DNA of 64,000 bases from Deefgea salmonis (GTDB lineage Bacteria; Pseudomonadota; Gammaproteobacteria; Burkholderiales; Chitinibacteraceae), in the NCBI RefSeq assembly GCF_020531905.1, contig NZ_JAJAWG010000004.1, positions 124,001 to 188,000 on the forward strand. The letters are read 5' to 3'. Below the pieces are notes generated by a model. That model did not search any database and was not told the origin of the DNA. It saw only the letters and a program-made list of their open reading frames with translations. Position numbers and translations under genes: made by a program. Within the stretch, counting starts at the first letter, position 1, and every line of letters starts with the position of its first letter. Positions 56,830-64,000 of the stretch are shown here, in pieces.

Positions 56830-58167
56830 TTAATGCTTTGCTTGCCAGTCGCGCACGTCGATCTTGCCGGTGACGGCGGCGGAGATTAGAGCTGTACGGC
56901 GTTCTTGCATTTTTTCAATTGCTTGTCTTGCTGCACTTTCTATTTGGTCAAATTTTTCGATTGACAACTTAACTCGGTTAACAATAATTTTGCGTTCTTC
57001 TATTGGAGGTATACAAACGATCAATTTTGATATTTGATCGAAATTCAAACCTTCTCGATTTCCGCCTGTTTGGCATGAGTCAATTTGAGACTGCACTAAG
57101 TCGGCTTTAATTACATAAGAGAAAAACTCATTAAATTCATCTGAAAATCGTAAAATGCAAACATGTTGATTTACATTGGCTTCGGTAAAATTAGCAGGAA
57201 CAAGACAGGATCGACCAATTGACCCTCCCGTAATATTCAAAAGAACATCGCCAGATTTAACATGCGTTCCATACATCTCTTCATGAATTTCATTACTCAC
57301 ATAAACGCATTCTGAGTGTTCAATTCTTAGTCCGTCGTCATAAATATTCTGACTTCTTAAAAATAAAATACCGTCATCTTGATATATTTCGCTACCACCC
57401 TTTGGTGTTTTTCCACTGCCTATTTTATTAGCGTGGAAGCCTATTCGGCTAACAACCCAATGCTCTGGCACTTCGCCTAGCCATGCCACTCCCGAATCTT
57501 TGAGTGGGGCGTTGGGGTTGAGGCCTTTGGTGACGGCGTGGCTGATGACGGCTTGACGTTTTTCTTTGAGCAGCGCAATCAGGCCTTGCTGCTTTTCAAT
57601 CAACAAATCAATCTTCGCCGTCTCGTGGTCGAGGAATTCAACGATATTTTCTAACTCTGCATTCGTTGTGCAGCCAATTTTAATGCCGCCAACTGTGTCA
57701 GTGTTTAGATTAAGCTGCGTTCCAAACTTGCCAAGGCCTTTATAGGCTTGCTCGCCAGCGAAGACATAAAACAAAAATTTATTAGGAATTTTAAGCTCAG
57801 GAAAATAGACAAAGCCGTCATGAATACAGGCTTTAATACCTGTGATACAAGGCTTTCCTACGGTTCCTGCAATACTTAGAAAAAGCGATTCGGGTTCAAG
57901 CTTTACACTTAACGAGCTACCTAAATCAGACAATCGCTGTGGCGCTTCAGTTAAATAAACATTCGAGGCGGTGACGTCAGCAATTCTTGTCCATGCGTAT
58001 TCACCATCATCGTCAAAATATTTCGCATCATCAATTGGGCGTGGTGACGCACCGCGTTTAATTGGACTTAAATGCTTTATTTGAATGACGTCCCAATGAG
58101 CAGGCACTTTGCCTAACCATTCTTCTCCAGAATCTTTATATTCCGCATACGCCTGATACCGACTCAT
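56830..58167 (-). CDS. hsdS: Type I restriction-modification specificity subunit
   Basis: 445 aa with two target-recognition domains that set the DNA site. Each TRD opens with a similar motif (YKDSGEEWLGKVPAHWDV and LKDSGVAWLGEVPEHWVV) and ends in a conserved helix (LIEKQQGLIALLKEKRQAVI; MQERRTALISAAVTGKIDV). The central repeat HAVTKGLNPNAP is typical. Start overlaps the DUF1016 gene stop by ATGA, so hsdM, DUF1016 and hsdS form one tight transcription unit. The TRD middles are more AT-rich than the conserved parts, as expected for swapped specificity modules. Confidence 0.94.
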   Translation of the reverse strand: MSRYQAYAEYKDSGEEWLGKVPAHWDVIQIKHLSPIKRGASPRPIDDAKYFDDDGEYAWTRIADVTASNVYLTEAPQRLSDLGSSLSVKLEPESLFLSIAGTVGKPCITGIKACIHDGFVYFPELKIPNKFLFYVFAGEQAYKGLGKFGTQLNLNTDTVGGIKIGCTTNAELENIVEFLDHETAKIDLLIEKQQGLIALLKEKRQAVISHAVTKGLNPNAPLKDSGVAWLGEVPEHWVVSRIGFHANKIGSGKTPKGGSEIYQDDGILFLRSQNIYDDGLRIEHSECVYVSNEIHEEMYGTHVKSGDVLLNITGGSIGRSCLVPANFTEANVNQHVCILRFSDEFNEFFSYVIKADLVQSQIDSCQTGGNREGLNFDQISKLIVCIPPIEERKIIVNRVKLSIEKFDQIESAARQAIEKMQERRTALISAAVTGKIDVRDWQAKH

Positions 58168-59171
58168 TCTGCGTCTCCTTCGGCCATATTCAGCAGGTAA
58201 AATTCGTGCAGTTTAGCTTGCAGCAGTTTTTTATCCGGCAATTGCGTTTGGTATTGCGCGATCAGGGTCGGTGACAGCGAGCGGCTGAGGGCGTATTCGA
58301 CCACTTCGTCGTCTTTGCTGGCGCAGAGTAATACGCCGATGCTGGGGTTTTCGTGCGGCTTTTTGTGGTCGCGGTCGAGCGCTTCGAGGTAGAAATTGAG
58401 CTGACCCAAGTCGCCGGGCTGAAAGCGGTTCACTTTCAATTCAATCGCAACCAAGGCGTTCAGCCCACGATGGAAAAACAGCAGGTCGAGGGAGAAATCT
58501 TGTTTGCCGACTTGCAGCGGATATTCGCTACCAATAAAGCAAAAATCACGCCCCAGCTCTAGCAGGAAAGTTTTCAGTTTTTCCAGCAATCCTTGCTGTA
58601 AATCGGCTTCGCTATGCGCTTGCGGCAGGCCGAGGAATTCAACCACATAGCTGTCTTTAAATATATTCAGGGCTTCGGGATGAGCTTGTGTCACCAGCGG
58701 AGAGGCTTTTACCGGATTGAGTACAACGCGCTCAAACAGCGCGGTATTAAATTGGCGCTCTAATTCGCGCTTGCTCCATTTTTCCTGAATCGCCATTTTC
58801 AGGTAAAACTCGCGCTCTTCTGGTCGTTTGCTCTGGCTCAGAATGATGAGGTTATGCGTCCACGGCAATTGTGTCACCAGTGGTGACACAATTGCTTCTT
58901 GGTGATAAGTCTCATAAAACTGACGCATCCGAAACAGATTGCGTTGGGTAAAACCTTTCAAGCTCGGCTGTGTCACAGCCAAGTGTTGTGCCAGCTGCTT
59001 AATCACCCCTTCGCCCCATTCGGCGGCGGCAATCTTGTTGCTCAGATAAGCGCCAACTTGCCAGTACAGCTCAATCAGGCTGGTATTGACGGCTTGATAG
59101 GCGCGCTGACGTGCGGCATCGATCAGCTGGGTAATTTCGGCAAAATCGTTGGCGGGGATCAGCTCGCTCAT
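58164..59171 (-). CDS. DUF1016 (YhcG-type) PDDEXK nuclease-domain protein
   Basis: 335 aa. The N-terminal DUF1016 domain (about 1-150: [59 protein letters not shown]) is followed by a PD-(D/E)xK domain with [21 protein letters not shown] (as [11 protein letters not shown] and LVAIELK) and [10 protein letters not shown]. The family is often found inside type I RM loci; its role is not settled. ATGA overlaps on both sides (hsdM upstream, hsdS downstream) show it is made together with the RM enzyme. Contains a 29-bp perfect palindrome. Confidence 0.9.
   Translation of the reverse strand: MSELIPANDFAEITQLIDAARQRAYQAVNTSLIELYWQVGAYLSNKIAAAEWGEGVIKQLAQHLAVTQPSLKGFTQRNLFRMRQFYETYHQEAIVSPLVTQLPWTHNLIILSQSKRPEEREFYLKMAIQEKWSKRELERQFNTALFERVVLNPVKASPLVTQAHPEALNIFKDSYVVEFLGLPQAHSEADLQQGLLEKLKTFLLELGRDFCFIGSEYPLQVGKQDFSLDLLFFHRGLNALVAIELKVNRFQPGDLGQLNFYLEALDRDHKKPHENPSIGVLLCASKDDEVVEYALSRSLSPTLIAQYQTQLPDKKLLQAKLHEFYLLNMAEGDAE
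58866..58894. repeat. 29-bp perfect palindrome inside the DUF1016 gene
   Basis: Arms CAATTGTGTCACCA and TGGTGACACAATTG around a single G. It codes the conserved [10 protein letters not shown] region, so may be chance, or an internal operator or hairpin. Confidence 0.7.
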
Positions 59172-61546
59172 GAATGCACCTCTTGCAGCAAGGCCATGAT
59201 TTCAGCGCTGATGGCGTCCAGATCGGCGTCGATATCGATCAAATCGCGTGGCGGCTGGTATTGGTAGAAGTGGCGATTGAAGGGGATTTCATAGCCCACA
59301 ATGCCAATCTCGCCATCTTTGGCGTCGGTCTTGCTGGCGTCGATCCATGCATCGGCTACGTGCGGCTGCACTTCTTTAATAAAGTACGCCTCGTTGATGT
59401 CGTTGACGCTGCGCGTTGGATCCAGCGCGACATTTTCGTTGTCGCGCAGATCACCATCGGGCACGTATTCGATGACTTCATTACCCACGGTAAATAGGCC
59501 GTACAGTGGCTTTGCTGTGCCTTTGTGAACTTTTTTGATGACTTTGGCAGCGGCTGGGTTTTTCCAGCAGACTGCATCGGTGAGTTGTTTTTTCTCTTTG
59601 GTGTCGAGCGATAGTTTGGCTGTTTTCAACGCCGCTTTGAGGGCATCGTCATAGCCATTGAAGTCGTCGCATTGCGCCTCGCCGATGATGGCTTGCAAGT
59701 GTTTAGCTTTGAGCAGCAAGTCGCGCTGGTTGAGCCAAGTTTGCGGTGCTAGCAGGTCTTTGATGTGTTTTTCTTTCAGGTCGGCAAAATGGCTTTTTAG
59801 ATAAGCACGAATTTCAGTTTCAACCGCAGCGAGTTGACCGTAGCTGGTTTGGTCGGATGAATCCGACCCTACATTGATCTTCGCTGTAGCGTCGAATTCA
59901 TTCGACCAACGCTGACCATATTCGGCGTAAACCCATTTCATTGCGGCATTGAGCGCGCCTGATTCATAGCGCAGTGCTGCAATATGGTCGTCACTGAATT
60001 GGTAAGACAGGCGCAGCGGGCGCTCAATGGTAATGCGGCGGTAGCCAAATTCGTGGCTGGCAAAGATCTTGGCGGCGAAGGTTTTGGCGACTTCAGCTTT
60101 GGGGTTGGCAGATTGACGACCACGATTGCTTTTCTGCTCAGTAGGTTTATCGAGTTCACGCGCATCGACAACGGCAAAGTCACCAAAGCAGCGGGTAATT
60201 TCGCGGATGTCGTCTTCACCCATTTCATTGCGTTTGCTGCCCAAGGATTTGCGCATCTTGCCGCAGAGATTCACGCCATTAATAAGCTGAACTTTGCCTT
60301 TACGCTCAGTCGATTTTTTGTTCGAGAGCACCCAGATATACGTTGAAATGCCAGTGTTGTAGAACATATCGGTGGGCAGCGCGACGATGGCCTCCAGCAA
60401 ATCGGCTTCTAAGATATAGCGGCGAATTTCAGATTCGCCCGAGCCAGCGCCACCCGTGAACAGCGGCGAGCCATTTAGAATAATACCGATCCGCGCACCG
60501 CCTTCAGCGCCATCGCGCAATTTGCTAATCAGGTGCAACAAAAACAGCAGCGAGCCATCGGATACGCGCGGCAGGCCAGCGCCAAAGCGGCCATCAAAAC
60601 CTTTGAGTGTGTGCTCGTCTTTGATGTCGCCTTCGATCTTTTTCCAATCCACGCCAAACGGCGGATTAGACAACATATAGTCGAATTTATTGGCGTAAAG
60701 ATGGTCGTTCGATAGCGTATTGCCGAGCTTGATATTGCTGACATTCTGGCCTTTGATCAGCATGTCGGCTTTACAAATCGCGTAGCTTTCGGGGTTCAGC
60801 TCTTGGCCAAAGGCGCTCATTACCGCTTGCGGATTGTGCTCGTGCACGTATTCCATCCCCGCCGAGAGGAAACCACCGGTACCTGCTGTTGGGTCGTAAA
60901 TAGTGCGGATGATGCCTTCTTTGGTCAGCGCATCGTCGTCTTCCATAAACACCAGCGACGTTGTGAGGCGAACGATGTCACGCGGGGTAAAGTGTTCACC
61001 CGCCGTTTCATTTGAGCTTTCTGCAAATTTGCGGATTAACTCTTCAAACACCAAACCCATTTCATAATTAGAAACCGCCGTAGGGCTCAGATCGGTGGTG
61101 CGAACTTTTTGAATGATTTTGTACAGCAGATTGGCGTCGTTCAGCAGCGCGATAAATTCGCTGAATTTGAAGTGATCAAAAATCTCGCGCGCGTCACGGC
61201 TGAAAGATTGAATGTATTTTTCAAGATTGGCCTTGATGCCCGCTTCACCGAGCGTGCTCAAATCCATTTTGGACGTATTGTAGAACGACAAACCGTTTGA
61301 GTTTTTCGCCGTGACCGTGGCGCGCAGCAATAGTTTTTCTTGGCCTTCTTCGGGCAAATTCATCAGCTCAACAATTTCAACTTGCTTGAGCACGGCTTCT
61401 TTAGTCTCTGCCAGTACACATTCCAAGCGGCGCAAAAGCGTAAACGGCAAGATGATGCGGCCATACTGGCTCTGCTTAAAATCCCCCCGCAATAGGTCGG
61501 CTAGTGACCAAATATACGCCGCGAGATTGTTGGTGGCTTGTGACAT
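59168..61546 (-). CDS. hsdM: Type I restriction-modification methyltransferase subunit
   Basis: 792 aa N6-adenine methyltransferase subunit. The N-terminal HsdM_N helix bundle ([24 protein letters not shown], as [10 protein letters not shown] and [14 protein letters not shown]) is followed by the SAM motif [16 protein letters not shown] and catalytic motif [11 protein letters not shown]. It is longer than classic HsdM (about 500-530) because of an extra C-terminal region after residue 520 that is common in this subfamily. First gene of the RM operon, reading away from tRNA-Leu. Stop overlaps the next start (ATGA). Confidence 0.95.
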   Translation of the reverse strand: MSQATNNLAAYIWSLADLLRGDFKQSQYGRIILPFTLLRRLECVLAETKEAVLKQVEIVELMNLPEEGQEKLLLRATVTAKNSNGLSFYNTSKMDLSTLGEAGIKANLEKYIQSFSRDAREIFDHFKFSEFIALLNDANLLYKIIQKVRTTDLSPTAVSNYEMGLVFEELIRKFAESSNETAGEHFTPRDIVRLTTSLVFMEDDDALTKEGIIRTIYDPTAGTGGFLSAGMEYVHEHNPQAVMSAFGQELNPESYAICKADMLIKGQNVSNIKLGNTLSNDHLYANKFDYMLSNPPFGVDWKKIEGDIKDEHTLKGFDGRFGAGLPRVSDGSLLFLLHLISKLRDGAEGGARIGIILNGSPLFTGGAGSGESEIRRYILEADLLEAIVALPTDMFYNTGISTYIWVLSNKKSTERKGKVQLINGVNLCGKMRKSLGSKRNEMGEDDIREITRCFGDFAVVDARELDKPTEQKSNRGRQSANPKAEVAKTFAAKIFASHEFGYRRITIERPLRLSYQFSDDHIAALRYESGALNAAMKWVYAEYGQRWSNEFDATAKINVGSDSSDQTSYGQLAAVETEIRAYLKSHFADLKEKHIKDLLAPQTWLNQRDLLLKAKHLQAIIGEAQCDDFNGYDDALKAALKTAKLSLDTKEKKQLTDAVCWKNPAAAKVIKKVHKGTAKPLYGLFTVGNEVIEYVPDGDLRDNENVALDPTRSVNDINEAYFIKEVQPHVADAWIDASKTDAKDGEIGIVGYEIPFNRHFYQYQPPRDLIDIDADLDAISAEIMALLQEVHS

Positions 61547-61671
61547 AGCTTTCGACCTGATTCAGAATACTCGATCAGCGGTATTGTATCGGGTTTCGGC
61601 GGGGGAGTGTTGCAGAGGGAGGTGGGGTGTTGGTCATCCCAAGGCGTTGTTTTGCGGTGCTGCAGACAACA

Positions 61672-61703
61672 AAAAACCCCGCAAAGCAAAGCTTGTCGGG
61701 GTT
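61672..61703 (-). terminator. Terminator of tRNA-Leu
   Basis: On the minus strand AACCCCG...CGGGGTT is followed by a T-run, 11 bases after the CCA end. It lies between the tRNA and hsdM and resembles the hairpin at 47686-47721. Confidence 0.85.
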
Positions 61704-61714
61704 AATGTTTTTTG

Positions 61715-61801
61715 TGGTGCGCAACACGAGACTCGAACTCGCACGCCTGTAAGGGCACAGCGACCTCAACGCTGCGTGTCTACCAATTCCACCAATCGCG
61801 C
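61715..61801 (-). tRNA. tRNA-Leu (GAG)
   Basis: Type II tRNA, 87 nt with CCA. Acceptor GCGCGAT pairs with GTTGCGC (two wobble pairs). D-arm GGTGGAATTGGTAGACAC, anticodon stem CAGCG/CGCTG with loop TTGAGGT (GAG), long variable arm, T-arm GTTCGAGTC. The intact gene stands at the right edge of the defence island and is a plausible integration target. Confidence 0.95.
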
Positions 61802-62111
61802 ACTACATACTGAAAAGATTGCTCAATTCAGTGAGGTGGCGAATTCTAGCTAGGCTAGGCTGTTTTGTAAACCCCTGTGTGCTGTTTTTTGCTGGTATTT
61901 CGGATAAATGATTGAATTGACGTTAAAATTTAATCGCTTGGTTGGCGGTGCTTGGTGCTGAAGGGGGGCTTAGGGCGCGCAGTGGTGTTGGCGGCTTGAT
62001 GGGACTTGATGGGTTTTTGTCGTGGGATTGACTTCAGACTTGATGCTAATTAAAAGGGGCGTCACACTGCTGAGATACACTCTTTTGTAAATCGAAAGCT
62101 AGGAGCATTAA
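61802..62111. other. tRNA-Leu upstream region
   Basis: About 310 bases without a supported gene. It has the tRNA promoter on the minus strand (61843-61871) and, on the plus strand near 62100, TAGGAG before the next gene. A plus-strand frame reaching in from 61311 overlaps the tRNA and hsdM and is not a gene. Confidence 0.55.
61843..61871 (-). promoter_or_regulatory. Probable tRNA-Leu promoter
   Basis: TTTACA, 17 bases, TAGAAT on the minus strand, with the -10 box about 42 bases ahead of the mature tRNA. Confidence 0.55.
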
Positions 62112-62609
62112 ATGAGCAATAAAGGTCGTTATAAAGTCGGTGCCCGTGCCAGTAATCGTTTGCCTGAGGCATTAAAATCGAATGAAGGCATTCGTCAGGC
62201 GCTCAAAGCGGTAGATGGTCATTTCCCTATGGATTTGTATGTCGATGATTTGGAATTAGAATTATTACAAAATGCATCGCGTACTTTAAGCCGTTTTTTA
62301 GTGCCGGGTAGCAAGATTGATATTGCGATTCAATTTGCTCAATTGTGCGAAATTTCGAGCGACTTGTTTAAAGAAGTAAAAGAAATTCGCAAACAAATTA
62401 AGAGCATTATTAGTGATAATGAAGATGAGTTAGAAACCAATCACGTTGGCGCTTTGCAATATGTGACTGAGTTTCGCTCTGAAATGGGCCCAGCGTTAGC
62501 CAATTCGATTGTATTGCGCCGGTTTGCTAATTTTGTCGATGCGGTCTTGTTGGCGCAGATTCAATACTCGGCAGAAAACGTTGAAATTGAATTGTTTATT
62601 TCTGAATAA
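62112..62609 (+). CDS. Hypothetical cytosolic protein, 165 aa
   Basis: Family not recognised. Strong AGGAG before the ATG and a good terminator after the stop support a real gene. No signal peptide or membrane segment. A basic N terminus (MSNKGRYKVGARASNR) precedes an acidic, mostly helical body (LYVDDLELELLQNASRTLSRFL, as LYVDDLELELL and QNASRTLSRF; LFKEVKEIRKQIKSII). Stand-alone unit between tRNA-Leu and a chemotaxis receptor. Confidence 0.75.
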   Translation: MSNKGRYKVGARASNRLPEALKSNEGIRQALKAVDGHFPMDLYVDDLELELLQNASRTLSRFLVPGSKIDIAIQFAQLCEISSDLFKEVKEIRKQIKSIISDNEDELETNHVGALQYVTEFRSEMGPALANSIVLRRFANFVDAVLLAQIQYSAENVEIELFISE

Positions 62610-62635
62610 TTTCAATTTACTCGTGCTGAATGACC

Positions 62636-62661
62636 AAGCCCCATCGATGATGGGGCTTTTT
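62636..62661. terminator. Terminator between the hypothetical gene and the chemotaxis receptor
   Basis: Ten-bp stem AAGCCCCATC/GATGGGGCTT, GAT loop, T-run on the plus strand. The convergent receptor gene ends 48 bases further on. Confidence 0.85.
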
Positions 62662-62708
62662 GTTGGCCGTTGGTTTTTTACTGCGTTGATGGGGCGGTTT
62701 GTTGTGGT

Positions 62709-64000
62709 TTAAACATGGTAATTCGCGATGCTATTGCGTAGGGCGCTGGAGAGTTGTTTGAGGGCGGTGGCGTTGTGCGCCGATTGATCGGCGACTTGGC
62801 TGGTTTCTTCGGTTTGCTGTGCGATTTGCTCAATGCGAGTTGCAATTTGTAAGCTGGCACTGCGCTGTTCTTGCATGGAATTGCTAATTTCAGCAATTTC
62901 TGTTTTTAATGAATCTGCGCCGATTCGAATGTGGTGAATGGCTTGGCGTGCTTGATCGGCTTGTTGTACGCCATTTTCGACTTGCAGTAATGCGCCATTC
63001 ATTGAGCTGACGGTGGCTGCCGCTTCGTGTTGCATGGCATTGATGGTGGTGGCGATTTCGGCAGTGGACAGCCCGGTGCGTTCGGCGAGTTTGCGGACTT
63101 CGTCGGCGACAACGGCAAAGCCGCGTCCTGTTTCACCGGCTCTGGCCGCTTCGATGGCGGCATTTAATGCGAGCAAATTGGTTTGCTCGGCAATTTCTCG
63201 AATGACTTTAATCACGGTGCTGATTTCGTTGCTGCGGACCGAGAGTTGCTCGATTCTTTGCGAGGCTTGGCGCACTTCATTCGAGATTAAATCAATGCTG
63301 GTCATCGATTCGCCGATGATGTGTTCGCCGCGCATAGCGAGTGCGCCCGATTCACTGGCTTGTGTATTGGCCGATTGGGCGCGGTGGGCAACGTGCGCCA
63401 CGCTGGTGCTGACCTCTTCGATTGCGGCGGCCATGCTGGCCGTGGCTGAGCTAACGTCTTGGGTTGCGCCTTGCAGTTGATTGGCACTGGCGGCCATGTT
63501 TTCAGCCATGCTAGCGAGTTGATTGCCGTGTTGATGTACTTGACGCAAGCTCGGTTGGAGTGCATCGAGCAAAGTGTTAAATGCATTGATGGTTTGGGCG
63601 ATTTCATCGTTGCTGCTCGGCTGCGGGATGCGGCGGCGAAAGTCAAAGTCTTGTGCCAGTTGCTTGGCGGTGGTGGCTAGCGATTCGAGTGGGCGGCGAA
63701 TTTGCTGGGCGATCAACACACCTAGGCCCATTAATAGCAGGGCGGCGGTGATGGCGATGCTCAGGCCGGTTTGATTGGCACTGCTAATGCGTTGGCTAAA
63801 TTGTTGTTGCGACTGCGCGAGGTCGGCCTCGCCTTTTTCGGTTAATGCTTTGAGGGCAAGGGTGAGCTCGATGCCAATGGGCTGCATTTTTTCTTTGACG
63901 ACGTGCATTGCGGCGGCGTCGTCGTTGCTCCGGGAGGGCGCTAGGATCGATTCAAGGCCATTTTGGTATTGCTGGAGTTGGATTCGGATCTGGCCGATGA
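62709..64000 (-). CDS. Methyl-accepting chemotaxis protein, 5' end outside the window
   Basis: Frame is open to the right edge, so the ligand-binding N terminus is missing. Visible in order are part of a periplasmic helical segment, a membrane helix ([20 protein letters not shown]), a HAMP domain ([24 protein letters not shown]), given as two blocks [14 protein letters not shown] and AQDFDFRRR, and the cytosolic signalling coiled coil. The conserved tip is [19 protein letters not shown] followed by [18 protein letters not shown]. It signals to CheA/CheW; the ligand is unknown. An ATG at 63908 is internal, not the true start. Confidence 0.93.
   Translation of the reverse strand, partial: IGQIRIQLQQYQNGLESILAPSRSNDDAAAMHVVKEKMQPIGIELTLALKALTEKGEADLAQSQQQFSQRISSANQTGLSIAITAALLLMGLGVLIAQQIRRPLESLATTAKQLAQDFDFRRRIPQPSSNDEIAQTINAFNTLLDALQPSLRQVHQHGNQLASMAENMAASANQLQGATQDVSSATASMAAAIEEVSTSVAHVAHRAQSANTQASESGALAMRGEHIIGESMTSIDLISNEVRQASQRIEQLSVRSNEISTVIKVIREIAEQTNLLALNAAIEAARAGETGRGFAVVADEVRKLAERTGLSTAEIATTINAMQHEAAATVSSMNGALLQVENGVQQADQARQAIHHIRIGADSLKTEIAEISNSMQEQRSASLQIATRIEQIAQQTEETSQVADQSAHNATALKQLSSALRNSIANYHV

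Noticed and set aside
61311-61853. 180-codon plus-strand frame
   Set aside because: Runs antisense through hsdM and across tRNA-Leu; no ribosome site or domain.

Overview
The window looks like chromosome of a betaproteobacterium, most likely order Neisseriales (Chromobacterium/Chitinibacter/Deefgea-like). This is inferred from the extra N-terminal lipoyl domain on dihydrolipoamide dehydrogenase, the zwf-pgl-hexR-pgi operon facing edd, tandem Gram-negative porins and the HpnD/HpnE pair. No rRNA or species marker is present, so the genus is open.

Layout. 1-1.2 kb: 3' end of bamD, then tRNA-Ala(GGC) and tRNA-Glu(TTC) behind a clear sigma70 promoter. 1.5-7.8 kb: pyruvate dehydrogenase operon aceE-aceF-lpdA (minus), with a REP-like palindrome between aceF and lpdA. 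7.9-16.9 kb: a glucose catabolism block, zwf-pgl-hexR-pgi (minus) facing edd, eda and gap (plus), with two HexR-type operators in the zwf/edd gap. Together these take glucose-6-phosphate through Entner-Doudoroff to glyceraldehyde-3-phosphate and pyruvate, and PDH then makes acetyl-CoA. 17.4-21.5 kb: three porins. 21.7-32.5 kb: aroC, a DUF4136 lipoprotein, hpnD, a DUF559 nuclease-like gene, hpnE, an SDR protein, a DinG/YoaA helicase, mltG, an EamA transporter and cobU, with several short dispersed repeats between them. 32.6-39.5 kb: c-di-GMP genes, namely a CSS-motif EAL protein and a bacteriophytochrome (PAS-GAF-PHY-PAS-GGDEF-EAL) overlapping its heme oxygenase gene; hisC lies between. 40-47.1 kb: secreted proteins (a Gly/Thr-repeat lipoprotein with an HExxH site, a purple-acid-phosphatase-like enzyme, a membrane cytochrome with an EB_dh-type domain and a DUF1566 protein), plus a 300-bp MITE-like element.

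47.2-61.8 kb is a defence island. At its left end are a truncated tyrosine-recombinase gene, a tRNA 3'-end remnant and repeated GGGGGCAGG motifs; at its right end is tRNA-Leu(GAG). On the minus strand it reads hsdM - DUF1016 nuclease - hsdS - a tiny VTPQ-repeat ORF - hsdR (type I restriction-modification), followed after 58 bp by a TPR/histidine-kinase gene, a receiver-only gene and a receiver-nucleoside phosphorylase fusion gene. These three match the Detocs anti-phage system (dtcA-dtcB-dtcC), in which a phosphorelay activates an ATP-cleaving effector. It is the most exciting system here; the family is already described, but this locus and its setting may not be.

The window ends with an unrecognised 165-aa protein and the 3' part of a chemotaxis receptor gene that runs off the right edge.
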